Notes under the pieces: generated by a model
What the model was told of the DNA's origin: nothing
The model's input: the letters and a program-made list of their open reading frames with translations, nothing else
Databases searched by the model: none
Part shown: in pieces, positions 8,630 through 16,166 of the stretch
Layout: each line of letters starts with the position of its first letter
Position numbering within the stretch: the stretch's first letter is position 1
NCBI RefSeq assembly: GCF_016908495.1
Contig: NZ_JAFBDZ010000002.1
Span: 124,001 to 188,000 of the forward strand
From: Rossellomorea pakistanensis
GTDB taxonomy: Bacteria > Bacillota > Bacilli > Bacillales > Bacillaceae_B
Reading direction: 5' to 3'
DNA: 64,000 bases
Program-made: the position numbers and the translations under genes

Positions 8630-8983
8630 TTATATGTTTTTAGTGAAATTGAGGTCCTTTGCTTCATTCGAGCCAACAATGACTACCTTACCTTTATCTA
8701 GTTCAGCCTCATATTGGTCTGCCTCTGCTTGGTTCATTCCAACTGCTCTCATTTTGGAGCGTAATTCATCTCCTCGACTTTTCAGAAAGTTCCCTAAAGA
8801 CTCGAATATTCCTTGCTCTTTAATCCCGATATTTTCTGTGTGTGTAACATCTGTAAGATCTTTGGAACGTTCACGATAATGGGCAAAAATATAAATATCA
8901 TGATCAGTAAATCCTTCGTTCTTTAACGCGTTTACAGTGTCTGTTGCTTGGACTCCATTTTCGACTGTTCTAATTTTATACAA
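8630..8983 (-). CDS. General stress protein 17M-like (YflT family)
   Basis: 117 residues if translation starts at TTG 8983, which has AGGAGG with a seven-base gap; the longer frame to 9037 has no ribosome site. The N-terminal YKIRTVENGVQATDTVNALKNEGFTDHDIYIFAH matches the YflT/GSP17M domain, a small cytosolic fold found in SigB-controlled stress proteins. The C-terminal half is charged and contains an acidic helix (NQAEADQYEAELDKGKVVI). Biochemical role unknown. No SigB promoter could be assigned confidently upstream. Confidence 0.75.
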   Translation of the reverse strand: MYKIRTVENGVQATDTVNALKNEGFTDHDIYIFAHYRERSKDLTDVTHTENIGIKEQGIFESLGNFLKSRGDELRSKMRAVGMNQAEADQYEAELDKGKVVIVGSNEAKDLNFTKNI

Positions 8984-9056
8984 AATAAAACCTCCTATGA
9001 TGGAATCTTTATTTCTTAGTACCTGTTTACCCATCAATACAAGTCTTAAACAAATG

Positions 9057-9490
9057 CTAATAGGTGGTGAAATTTAACAGCTTTTGAATGCGGTATCCGA
9101 TGTATTGTAACCAAGCGATACTATAATCCTGTAACCATACTCCTGTGTGTACTCAACTTCTTTATTTTTCCAAATGCGATAGAAATAGGATAATAATTCT
9201 TGGTCAAGCTCATTCCCTTTTGGTGTTTTGATCCAAACATTCGTTTCTGGATTTAAGTCCTTGAGATTTCGTGTCGTATAGTTTGCTGACCCTCTAAGAA
9301 TAACGGAATGCTCTTATTTTCTAATATAAAGCAGCTTTGTATGGTATTGTTCCATTTTATTTGAGAACTCTTATTCCCCATTTCATTTAATTCCTTTGCG
9401 ACAGGAATGTTGGGGAGCCCCATTTTCTGCTGACCAAAAGCATTTTGATTAGGGTCGAGAATAATCCGTACTCTCCTCCTATACCCCATT
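9057..9490 (-). pseudogene. Decayed phospholipase D-family gene, C-terminal remnant
   Basis: Read on the minus strand, pieces of one protein appear in different frames: RIILDPNQNAFG...MGLPNIPVAKELNEMG, then QYHTKLLYIRK, an in-frame TAA, EHSVILRGSANYTTRNLKDLN with ETNVW, and finally GVWLQDYSIAWLQYIGYRIQ ending near 9057. The HTK plus GSAN pattern is the second HKD motif of phospholipase D-type enzymes. At least two frameshifts and one stop disrupt it, and the N-terminal two thirds of the gene is missing upstream. It cannot encode a working enzyme. Frameshift positions are read by eye and are approximate. Confidence 0.8.
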
Positions 9491-9556
9491 CGATAACAAA
9501 TATTCCAAGTTCTGACAATTTTTTTATAATAAATAATAGGAAGGAAGGTGGAGGCG

Positions 9557-10303
9557 ATGAGTCATCATCATGAAAAAATAAAAGAAATGGAAGCCATTTT
9601 ACAAGAATTGAAAGCGGGTCAACAGGAAACGGGGGGCGCTTTAGCGATAGAGAAAAGCAGAAAAAGTCCTACTTTGAAGGATATTAGCGGTTTAGTATTT
9701 AGATTTTGGAAAAGTAGGGTTCTGATTCTTCTTCTATTATTTGCTCTCATTGTTTCAGGAATCTCAATAGGGGTTTACTCATGGTTAAGTGGGGATAGTT
9801 TTAAAGAAGAGAAAGGTAGTTTTGTAGAGAAAATCCGTGAAATGAGTTCACTTGCTACAGCTCAAGGATATGTTAAGGCAGTTATTGAGCAAGAAGATAA
9901 TCAGATCTTTGGTAAAGAAATAGCAGCAGATATCCCAGGGACAAAACGAAAGCTATTAATTGTTGTGCCTGGAACGGTATTAGCAGGAGTAGATTTAAAG
10001 AAAATCAAACAAAGTGACATTTCTGTAAATGAAGATTCGAAGGAAATCTTTTTGACTCTACCTGAAGCGGAGATCCTGCAAGCACCTTCGATTCATACAA
10101 GCAATATCGAATTATTCTCGGTTGAGGGAGTTTTCCGTAGTGAAGTAAACTGGGAGGAAGGCTTTAGTTTAGCGGATGATGCAAAGGAATTAATGAAGAA
10201 AGAGGCAACGGATCAAGGGTTGTTAGAAGCAGCTGAAAAAAATGCCAAGCGGTCTTTAAAGGAGTTCTTTGAGCATATCGGCTATAAAGTAACGTTTAAG
10301 TAG
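9557..10303 (+). CDS. DUF4230 single-pass membrane protein
   Basis: 248 residues. The first about 50 residues are charged and cytoplasmic, one membrane span follows (VLILLLLFALIVSGISIGVY), and the rest is an extracytoplasmic DUF4230 domain with the recognisable block TKRKLLIVVPGTVLAGVDLKKI and the C-terminal helix AKRSLKEFFEHIGYKVTF. Function is unknown for the family. ATG 9557 is chosen over GTG 9548 because the GGAAGG/GGTGGAG ribosome sequence covers the GTG. It precedes ung by 24 bases and may share its transcript. Confidence 0.75.
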   Translation: MSHHHEKIKEMEAILQELKAGQQETGGALAIEKSRKSPTLKDISGLVFRFWKSRVLILLLLFALIVSGISIGVYSWLSGDSFKEEKGSFVEKIREMSSLATAQGYVKAVIEQEDNQIFGKEIAADIPGTKRKLLIVVPGTVLAGVDLKKIKQSDISVNEDSKEIFLTLPEAEILQAPSIHTSNIELFSVEGVFRSEVNWEEGFSLADDAKELMKKEATDQGLLEAAEKNAKRSLKEFFEHIGYKVTFK

Positions 10304-10327
10304 ATTAATAGAGAGAGGTGTCTAAGA

Positions 10328-11005
10328 GTGGGTAAAGACATACTTAAGAATGATTGGGCTGATTTATTAAAGGAAGAATTCGACAAGCCTTACTATTTGA
10401 AGCTCCGTGAATTTTTAAAAGAAGAGTATCAAAATGAAAGGATCTATCCTAATATGGCTGATATATTTAATGCCCTAAATTACACCCCCTATAAAGATGT
10501 GAAAGTAGTGCTTTTAGGTCAAGATCCTTATCATGGTCCGAATCAAGCACATGGATTAAGCTTCTCGGTAAAGCCTGGGGTAAAAATCCCGCCTTCCTTA
10601 AGGAATATGTATAAGGAAATGAAGGCTGATATTGGCTGTGACATTCCTGAGGATGGATACTTAAAGAAATGGGCCGATCAAGGCGTGCTGTTGTTAAATA
10701 CAGTCTTAACAGTACGAAGTGGACAAGCTCATTCACATAAAGGCGAGGGGTGGGAGATCTTCACAGATCGTGTAATCTCACTGATTAATGAAAGAAAGAA
10801 ACCAGCCGTTTTTATGCTTTGGGGTAAGCCTGCGCAAAGCAAGCTTAAAAGGATCGACACGGACAAGCATTTTATTATCACGTCACCACACCCAAGCCCG
10901 CTTTCTGCCAATCGAGGATTTTTTGGAAGCAAGCCATATTCAAAAGCGAATAAAATCCTAAAAGCACTAAACGAGAGCGAAATTGATTGGTGTCTGAAAG
11001 GTTAG
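10328..11005 (+). CDS. ung: Uracil-DNA glycosylase
   Basis: A 225-residue family-1 UDG. The water-activating motif [18 protein letters not shown], the [13 protein letters not shown] leucine-loop motif and the internal [17 protein letters not shown] block are all intact. It removes uracil from DNA to start base-excision repair. GTG start with AGAGAGGTG upstream. The order ung - small protein - ywdI - ywdK - gerQ/cwlJ follows B. subtilis. Confidence 0.97.
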   Translation: MGKDILKNDWADLLKEEFDKPYYLKLREFLKEEYQNERIYPNMADIFNALNYTPYKDVKVVLLGQDPYHGPNQAHGLSFSVKPGVKIPPSLRNMYKEMKADIGCDIPEDGYLKKWADQGVLLLNTVLTVRSGQAHSHKGEGWEIFTDRVISLINERKKPAVFMLWGKPAQSKLKRIDTDKHFIITSPHPSPLSANRGFFGSKPYSKANKILKALNESEIDWCLKG

Positions 11006-11030
11006 AAACATTTTTCTACAGGTGACAACA

Positions 11031-11046
11031 TGTTTCACGTGAAACA
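11031..11046. promoter_or_regulatory. parS site (Spo0J/ParB nucleation)
   Basis: TGTTTCACGTGAAACA is a perfect 16-bp palindrome identical to the consensus bacterial parS of B. subtilis. It lies 26 bases past the ung stop, inside an even longer ATG...CAT symmetric sequence. In Bacillus about ten such sites cluster around the origin and load ParB and SMC condensin. No other perfect copy was seen in this window. Confidence 0.93.
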
Positions 11047-11144
11047 TTCAAAACCGCTAGGAGAATGTATGAAAAGAGCAGAAGAGTTTCAGAAGAGTTT
11101 TGATAGAATAGGTGACGAATATACGAAATGAAAGGGGAATGGTA

Positions 11145-11333
11145 TTGATCCATACAAAGAAGGTTAATTGTTTTCATTGTCAGTATTTTTATACGACTTG
11201 GCAGCCTAGTCATCCAAGGGGATGTAAGGCGTATGGATTTAAAACCAAGAAAATACCGTCCCAGGTCGTCTTGCAATCTTCAGGTCAACCTTGTTTAAAG
11301 TTTACTAAAAGCCGAAGGGACGAGGATCATTAA
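11145..11333 (+). CDS. Small Cys-rich protein downstream of ung
   Basis: 62 residues starting at TTG 11145, which has AAAGGGG seven bases upstream; the in-frame ATG 11139 is too close to that site. The protein has CFHCQYF near the N terminus, then HPRGCKAYGF, and a late QPCLKF: four cysteines that could bind a metal. Proteins like this sit beside ung in several Bacillus genomes, and I recall them being mislabelled as uracil-DNA glycosylase; this one has no UDG motif. Function unknown. Confidence 0.7.
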   Translation: MIHTKKVNCFHCQYFYTTWQPSHPRGCKAYGFKTKKIPSQVVLQSSGQPCLKFTKSRRDEDH

Positions 11334-11455
11334 TAGATTATTTTTAAAAAACATTCATAGTTGATCAAGTGTCCTTTGAGAATATAGTCGTAAAATGGTA
11401 CTATTCAGGTTTAGAAGGGAAAACGATTATTTCTCGAAGAAAAGGAGGAGAGCCT

Positions 11456-11749
11456 GTGAATATCAGTCATCAATCCATTATTAAAAAAATCGAACAAGAA
11501 TTAATGAAGGCGAAAACAGTAAATCAATCAGATAAAATGAAAGAGCATATTTATTCCATAAAAGCCTTGTGTGAAGTACTATTAGAGTCGGATAGTACCC
11601 ATCAATCTACAAACGTGCTTTTAAGTAATGATCAGCAGCAGCCAAGTTATATCCCTCCTTCTCAGCCTGCACAACCTATTAGGATCCAGGAAGAGAAAAA
11701 ATTAAAAACAGATGACGGGGCAAACGGAGATTCACTATTTGATTTTTAG
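11456..11749 (+). CDS. ywdI: YwdI family protein
   Basis: 97 residues from GTG 11456, placed by AAAGGAGGAG just upstream. The frame runs back to 11369 without a ribosome site. An amphipathic N-terminal half (ISHQSIIKKIEQELMKA, MKEHIYSIKALCEVLLE) is followed by a Pro/Gln-rich linker and a conserved acidic end DDGANGDSLFDF. This matches B. subtilis YwdI in pattern and position. Function unknown. Confidence 0.82.
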   Translation: MNISHQSIIKKIEQELMKAKTVNQSDKMKEHIYSIKALCEVLLESDSTHQSTNVLLSNDQQQPSYIPPSQPAQPIRIQEEKKLKTDDGANGDSLFDF

Positions 11750-11760
11750 GAGTGTGGAAA

Positions 11761-12132
11761 ATGAAGATCTTTATCATTATTGGTGCCATTAGTGCTTTTC
11801 TTTCGGTCGGTTTCGGTGCATTTGGTGCACACGCATTAGAGGGAAAGATTTCGCAGAAGTATATAGAAATCTGGAATACTGGAGTCCTTTATCAAATGTT
11901 TCATTCCATTGGGATCATTATCGTAGGGATTCTGCTCGGGAATGTTTCGGCTAGTTCTGTTCTTTCATGGTCAGGCTGGTTGATGCTCATTGGAATTATC
12001 TTATTCTCTGGAAGTTTGTATGTTCTTAGTTTATCAGGCATTAAGGTACTAGGGGCTATTACACCACTGGGAGGCGTTTCCTTCCTAATTGCCTGGGTAT
12101 TAATTGTTGTGTTTGCGGTGAAAGCATTATAA
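11761..12132 (+). CDS. ywdK: YwdK family membrane protein (DUF423)
   Basis: A 123-residue protein with four membrane spans and the DUF423 hallmark GAFGAHAL near the N terminus followed by WNTGVLYQMFHSIGI. ATG 11761 has AGGAG eight bases upstream; the GTG at 11752 is less likely. It begins 11 bases after ywdI. Inner-membrane location, role unknown. Confidence 0.88.
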   Translation: MKIFIIIGAISAFLSVGFGAFGAHALEGKISQKYIEIWNTGVLYQMFHSIGIIIVGILLGNVSASSVLSWSGWLMLIGIILFSGSLYVLSLSGIKVLGAITPLGGVSFLIAWVLIVVFAVKAL

Positions 12133-12137
12133 TAAAA

Positions 12138-12329
12138 AGCTCTTTTTAAAAGATTGTTGTTGGTTTTCGCTGCAGGTGCGAGACTCCTGCGAGAGAAGCG
12201 GAACAGGTGAGACCTAAGCAGGAGCATGGCAACGAGGAGGCCAACCTTCTGACCCGCGGAAAGCGAGCATCCCTTCGCTGCAACCAACTAACTCCTTTTC
12301 AAATAATATCAATGTTTACGAAAACAGCC
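12138..12329. repeat. TTTTCGTAA/TTTACGAAAA-ended element, copy F3, hosting a G element
   Basis: Outer arms AAAGCTCTTTTTAAAAGATTGTTGTT and AATGTTTACGAAAACAGCC resemble the ends of elements at 22321-22412 and 45249-45378. Inside, 12158-12289 is a second, GC-richer element of about 130 bases whose ends (TTGGTTTTCGCTGCAG and TTCGCTGCAACCAA) are inverted. Sequences like the inner one recur in intergenic regions of many Bacillaceae. The nesting suggests one repeat inserted into the other. Confidence 0.65.
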
Positions 12330-12330
12330 T

Positions 12331-12464
12331 AAAAAAACGCGGGACTGTCCTTTAAGGGTCCAACTCACATTAACTCTCATATATAGAAGTAGTATACAAA
12401 GTTTCTTCTATATACAGGTGATGTGATCTTAGAACCTTATGATTTGGACAGTCCCGTTTTTTTA
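12331..12464. repeat. Long palindromic terminator-like repeat, copy A1
   Basis: GGGACTGTCC at 12341 pairs with GGACAGTCCC near 12446-12455, with secondary arms TATATAGAAG/CTTCTATATA inside. A tracts and T tracts flank both sides. It lies between convergent ywdK and gerQ, so it can terminate both. Related copies follow pta, icmF and rpmE. Confidence 0.8.
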
Positions 12465-12941
12465 TCTTTGAGAGTAAGTTCCCATTCCTCCATTACCACC
12501 AAAAGGATATTCATACTCAATTTCCTCATCAAAGGTAATGTAATCTAAGTATATCATCGGTAATAAATAACGTGTTCCTGTTTGAGGGTCGCTTAAAATA
12601 AGGTGATCACGTCCAGCTGCCTCAATGATTCCTTTAAAAACCTTAGCATTCCATTCTTGGTTGTTTTCAAATGTCATGTAAACTGTAGCGACTTTTCCTT
12701 TGTTAAGGCGTAGAATATTTTCAATATACGATTGTTCGATTGGCAGCATTCCTGGAACAGCTTGTGTAGGGGCCGGTGCATCTGTTGGTTGAGGTACCTG
12801 TATACCTCCTCCAAATCCACCATTTTGCCCCTGACCTTGCATCGGTCCCATAAATTGCCCTGTTCCATACTGGCCATATTGGTTGGATCCTTGACGCTGG
12901 TTATAGCCATACATATATGGGTTTCCCCCGTATTGCACCAT
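12462..12941 (-). CDS. gerQ: Spore coat/germination protein GerQ
   Basis: 159 residues: a Gly/Gln/Tyr-rich N-terminal half and the conserved GerQ core from PGMLPIEQSYIENILRLNKGKVATVYMTF through to YLLPMIYLDYITFDEEIEYEYPF. GerQ sits in the inner spore coat and is needed for CwlJ localisation in Ca-DPA germination. AAGGAGG and a seven-base gap fix the ATG. Unlike B. subtilis GerQ, whose N-terminal lysines are transglutaminase crosslinking sites, this protein has no lysine before K81. The gene follows cwlJ by 17 bases on the same strand. Confidence 0.93.
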   Translation of the reverse strand: MVQYGGNPYMYGYNQRQGSNQYGQYGTGQFMGPMQGQGQNGGFGGGIQVPQPTDAPAPTQAVPGMLPIEQSYIENILRLNKGKVATVYMTFENNQEWNAKVFKGIIEAAGRDHLILSDPQTGTRYLLPMIYLDYITFDEEIEYEYPFGGNGGMGTYSQR

Positions 12942-12958
12942 GTTAGAACCTCCTTAAA

Positions 12959-13381
12959 TTAAAATACTTTTGGACAATCAGCTTGTGTTGGCTGGAAAAA
13001 ACAGTGGGATTTATATCGACCAGAATTAGCTTGGTTATACCACTGTGCTGGACAGGCTCCTGCAGGCTCAAAGAACCATAAAGCATAGGAAGCAGGATGA
13101 TAGCGCAACCCTTTAATCGTATCTCTTGCTAACTTAATGTCCTGTTCTCGAGCTCTTTGATAAAAATAACCTTTCTGTGTCGCTTCAAATCCCCCCGGAC
13201 TTTGAAAAACCATTCTTTGAATCGTGTTAATGTCCTTAAAATCTAAACAACGTGACCGGACTCGATTGACTCCAGTGTTTCCAACCATGAGCATCCCGAG
13301 CTTCCCTTCACCCTCTGCTTCCGCTCTCATCAGTCGTGCCAACAGCTTCACTTCTTTTTCGTTATGTGCAATTACAGCCAT
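12959..13381 (-). CDS. cwlJ: Spore cortex-lytic cell wall hydrolase CwlJ
   Basis: A 140-residue SleB/CwlJ-type hydrolase with the catalytic glutamate in RAEAEGEGKLGMLMVGNTGVNR (E21) and the C-terminal region RYHPASYALWFFEPAGACPAQWY. No signal peptide, as in other CwlJ proteins, which are made in the mother cell. It degrades spore cortex peptidoglycan at muramic lactam during germination. In an operon with gerQ, which is the usual arrangement and dependency. Confidence 0.95.
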   Translation of the reverse strand: MAVIAHNEKEVKLLARLMRAEAEGEGKLGMLMVGNTGVNRVRSRCLDFKDINTIQRMVFQSPGGFEATQKGYFYQRAREQDIKLARDTIKGLRYHPASYALWFFEPAGACPAQWYNQANSGRYKSHCFFQPTQADCPKVF

Positions 13382-13731
13382 TTATTTCACCTCTCTTTAG
13401 GTGTATGACTATGAATGAGTATCGGTGAAACATTAGTGGCTTTATTTCACTATTTCATAACTATGAGGATAGGTTGTGGATTATACCTTGTTTTTAGGTG
13501 ATGCTTTGGTTATTGGCGTGGGTGTGCATGCCCACCCGCGAAAAGTGTTGAATTTAGTCGGCCGGTCAATATATTTCCGGTTATGGACAAATTAATGGTC
13601 ATAATGGACAAATTATCTTTCCTTTTGGACAAATAAATTAGTTTAAAAAACGTTTCACATTCTATTCGAAAATGTCCTAGCAATTGATCATCCACTACTA
13701 AAGTTGGATTTATAAAACCAGGTCAAAAAAA
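13382..13731. other. Non-coding gap between hemQ and cwlJ
   Basis: About 350 bases with no supportable gene. It contains a GC-rich stem (GTGGGTGTGCATGCCCACC region near 13519-13538) and the 21-bp-phased repeat array at 13564-13637 listed separately. Confidence 0.7.
13564..13637. repeat. 21-bp-phased GGACAAATTA direct repeat array (E3)
   Basis: Units start at 13564 (degenerate GGTCAATATA), 13585, 13606 and 13627 (GGACAAATTA, GGACAAATTA, GGACAAATAA): exactly 21 bases apart. The spacing equals that of the E1 and E2 arrays although the core differs. Confidence 0.75.
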
Positions 13732-13760
13732 TGACACTATATTCCCCCGATATAGTGTCA
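13732..13760 (-). terminator. hemQ terminator
   Basis: TGACACTATAT pairs with ATATAGTGTCA around a CCCCCG-containing loop, followed on the minus strand by a run of seven T. Confidence 0.9.
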
Positions 13761-13773
13761 ACGTAATAAATTA

Positions 13774-14520
13774 TTAGTTTACGTGAAGAAATTGTGAAAT
13801 TTTTTCTTCTTTTAATAGGTTTCCGACAAAGAATGTTCCGAACTCCCCAAAGCGGGCGCTTACTTCGTCAAAACGCATTTCGTAGATCAGCTTTTTAAAC
13901 TGCAGGACGTCATCAGCAAATAATGTCACGCCCCATTCATAATCATCGAAGCCAACAGAACCTGTAATGATCTGTTTTACCTTACCTGCATATTGGCGTC
14001 CAATCATTCCATGATCGCGCATCATACTACGGCGATCCTCCATCGGCAGCATATACCAGTTATCCTCACCTTGGCGGCGCTTGTCCATTGGGTAGAAACA
14101 AACATGATTCGCTTTTGGTAGAGCTGGATATAGTCTTGCACGGATTTGTGGATTTTCGTATGGATCTTCTCCAGCAGGTAGATAGTTACTTAATTCTACT
14201 ACAGAAACATATGAGTAAGTTGGAATCGTAAATTCAGCTATTTTTAGCTTATTGAACTCATTTTCCAATTCGTTTAACTCTTCCATAGTTGGACGAAGAA
14301 TCATTAGCATGAAATCAGCTTTTTGACCAACAATTGTATAAAGAGCATGACTACCGGCCTCTGCCTCTTGTGCTTGATTGACTTTATCTAAGTATGCATG
14401 GAATTCATGAATTGCAGATTGGCGTTCATCACTTGAAATCAGCTTCCAAGCTGTCCAGTCCATTGAACGGAAATCATGTAAAGAATACCAGCCTTCTAAC
14501 GTTTGTGCTGCTTCACTCAT
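13774..14520 (-). CDS. hemQ: Coproheme decarboxylase HemQ
   Basis: A 248-residue member of the chlorite-dismutase-like family (YwfI). The [18 protein letters not shown] stretch includes the catalytic tyrosine region, and [28 protein letters not shown] follows. It converts coproheme III to heme b in the Gram-positive heme pathway, in the cytosol. ATG 14520 is preferred: AGGAG lies eight bases upstream, and the GTG at 14529 overlaps it. Divergent from pta, as in B. subtilis. Confidence 0.94.
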   Translation of the reverse strand: MSEAAQTLEGWYSLHDFRSMDWTAWKLISSDERQSAIHEFHAYLDKVNQAQEAEAGSHALYTIVGQKADFMLMILRPTMEELNELENEFNKLKIAEFTIPTYSYVSVVELSNYLPAGEDPYENPQIRARLYPALPKANHVCFYPMDKRRQGEDNWYMLPMEDRRSMMRDHGMIGRQYAGKVKQIITGSVGFDDYEWGVTLFADDVLQFKKLIYEMRFDEVSARFGEFGTFFVGNLLKEEKISQFLHVN

Positions 14521-14700
14521 GAAAATCACTCCTATCTAATCTATTTGCAACTTTACTATATCATAGTTTGACCGAATCAATTACATTAGAAACCTTATTG
14601 TTAAGAAATTGCCATAAGCTAGGATAAATAATTTTTGTTGGAGGATAATAAAAGATTGTATACAGTAGATTTAATTTTCAAAAAACAAAAACATTTACGT

Positions 14701-14714
14701 TGAAAACGATAACA
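14701..14714. promoter_or_regulatory. cre site upstream of pta
   Basis: TGAAAACGATAACA matches the CcpA consensus TGWNANCGNTNWCA at every position. It is centred about 55 bases before the predicted pta start point, the upstream position typical of CcpA activation, as known for B. subtilis pta. Confidence 0.88.
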
Positions 14715-14727
14715 TTCTTCGTATATC

Positions 14728-14755
14728 TTGAATTCTCTCATCAGAAGGGTATTCT
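14728..14755 (+). promoter_or_regulatory. pta promoter
   Basis: TTGAAT and TATTCT separated by 16 bases; start point expected near 14762. Confidence 0.6.
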
Positions 14756-14787
14756 AAAAATGGAATGTAATTTAAGGAGGTATTTTG

Positions 14788-15759
14788 GTGAGCGATTTGT
14801 TTCAAACCTTAACTGATAAAATAAAAGCGAAGGAATTAAAAATCGTTTTTCCTGAAGGGTTAGACGAAAGAATTTTAACTGCAGCATCTAGACTAGCAAA
14901 AGATGAAATCCTGACTCCGATTCTAGTTGGAAATCCGGAAGAGATTCAATCGAAAGCGAAAGAATTAAATGTTATTCTTGAAGGATGTGAAATCTATCAT
15001 CCTGCCCAGTATGACCGAATGGATGAACTTGTACAAGCATTTGTTGAACGTCGTAAAGGAAAAGCTACTGAAGACGATGCTAGAAAAATCCTACTGGATG
15101 AAAACTATTTCGGTACAATGCTGGTTTATAAAGGATTAGCGCACGGATTGGTCAGTGGCGCTGCTCACTCAACGGCAGACACGGTTCGACCTGCACTTCA
15201 AATTATTAAAACAAAAGAAGGTGTCCGTAAAACTTCAGGTGTCTTTATTATGGTACGCGGGGATGAGAAATACGTATTTGCTGATTGTGCCATCAATATT
15301 TCACCAGACAGCCAAGACTTAGCGGAAATTGCTCTTGAAAGTGCGAAGACAGCTGAAATGTTTAATATTGATCCGAAAGTGGCTATGCTGAGCTTTTCAA
15401 CAAACGGTTCCGCAAAATCACCTGAAACCGAGAAAGTAACAGACGCTGTAGAAATTGCCAAAGAACGTGCTCCATACCTTACTTTAGATGGGGAGTTTCA
15501 GTTTGATGCAGCATTTGTTCCATCCGTAGCAGCGAAAAAAGCTCCAGATTCCGTGATCAAGGGTGATGCAAATGTCTTCGTATTTCCAAGCCTTGAAGCA
15601 GGGAATATTGGCTACAAAATTGCTCAACGCCTAGGGAACTTCGAAGCAGTCGGTCCAATCCTTCAAGGGTTAAATGCCCCTGTAAACGATCTATCCCGTG
15701 GATGTAATGAAGAAGATGTTTATAAGTTAGCATTGATAACAGCTGCACAAGCGATTTAA
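14788..15759 (+). CDS. pta: Phosphate acetyltransferase
   Basis: A 323-residue PTA_PTB enzyme nearly collinear with B. subtilis Pta: KIVFPEGLDERIL at the N terminus, LVSGAAHSTADTVRPALQII centrally and GNIGYKIAQRLGNFEAVGPILQG near the end. It converts acetyl-CoA and phosphate to acetyl phosphate in overflow metabolism. AAGGAGG at 14774-14780 suits GTG 14788 best; the TTG three bases earlier is possible. An upstream cre site indicates CcpA activation in glucose. Confidence 0.96.
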   Translation: MSDLFQTLTDKIKAKELKIVFPEGLDERILTAASRLAKDEILTPILVGNPEEIQSKAKELNVILEGCEIYHPAQYDRMDELVQAFVERRKGKATEDDARKILLDENYFGTMLVYKGLAHGLVSGAAHSTADTVRPALQIIKTKEGVRKTSGVFIMVRGDEKYVFADCAINISPDSQDLAEIALESAKTAEMFNIDPKVAMLSFSTNGSAKSPETEKVTDAVEIAKERAPYLTLDGEFQFDAAFVPSVAAKKAPDSVIKGDANVFVFPSLEAGNIGYKIAQRLGNFEAVGPILQGLNAPVNDLSRGCNEEDVYKLALITAAQAI

Positions 15760-15763
15760 TTAT

Positions 15764-15890
15764 ATAGGGGGCTGTCCAAATAGGGGTCCGGAACCACTAT
15801 GTATATAGAAGATGTCTTGAGGGTTTCTTCTACATATTAAAGTTGTAGTTCCTGATTCCTCGGTTTTGGGCAGTCCCTTTTTCATTTATA
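15764..15890. repeat. Long palindromic terminator-like repeat, copy A2
   Basis: GGGGGCTGTCC at the left pairs with GGGCAGTCCC and a T run at the right; inner arms TATAGAAGA and TCTTCTA. Carries the shared GGTCCGGAACCACT block also present in A4. Placed at the pta 3' end, it probably terminates pta. Confidence 0.8.
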
Positions 15891-16166
15891 TTTATGCTGT
15901 ATAGGGCCTAAGATTTATTTTTTTCGAAAAAAAGCTTATGGAACAATAGAAAATACCTTCATTTCCTTAGCTTAAAGGAAATAATTTGAGCTTGATTTCC
16001 AACTTTTACAAATTCTATCGATTTCTCGACAACAATTGACGAGTTTCTCTGAAACTGAAAAGAGCAAGCCAGACCCCTGACAGAAATCCTTCTAAAGCTG
16101 GATAAGTTTCACTCAATTGGACAAAACATAAATACCAAAGCCATCATGATTGGAGCTTAACCCGGT
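15891..16166. other. Non-coding gap before the DUF421 gene
   Basis: About 275 AT-rich bases between the A2 element and the next gene. I see no open frame with a ribosome site and no clear structure. Confidence 0.6.
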
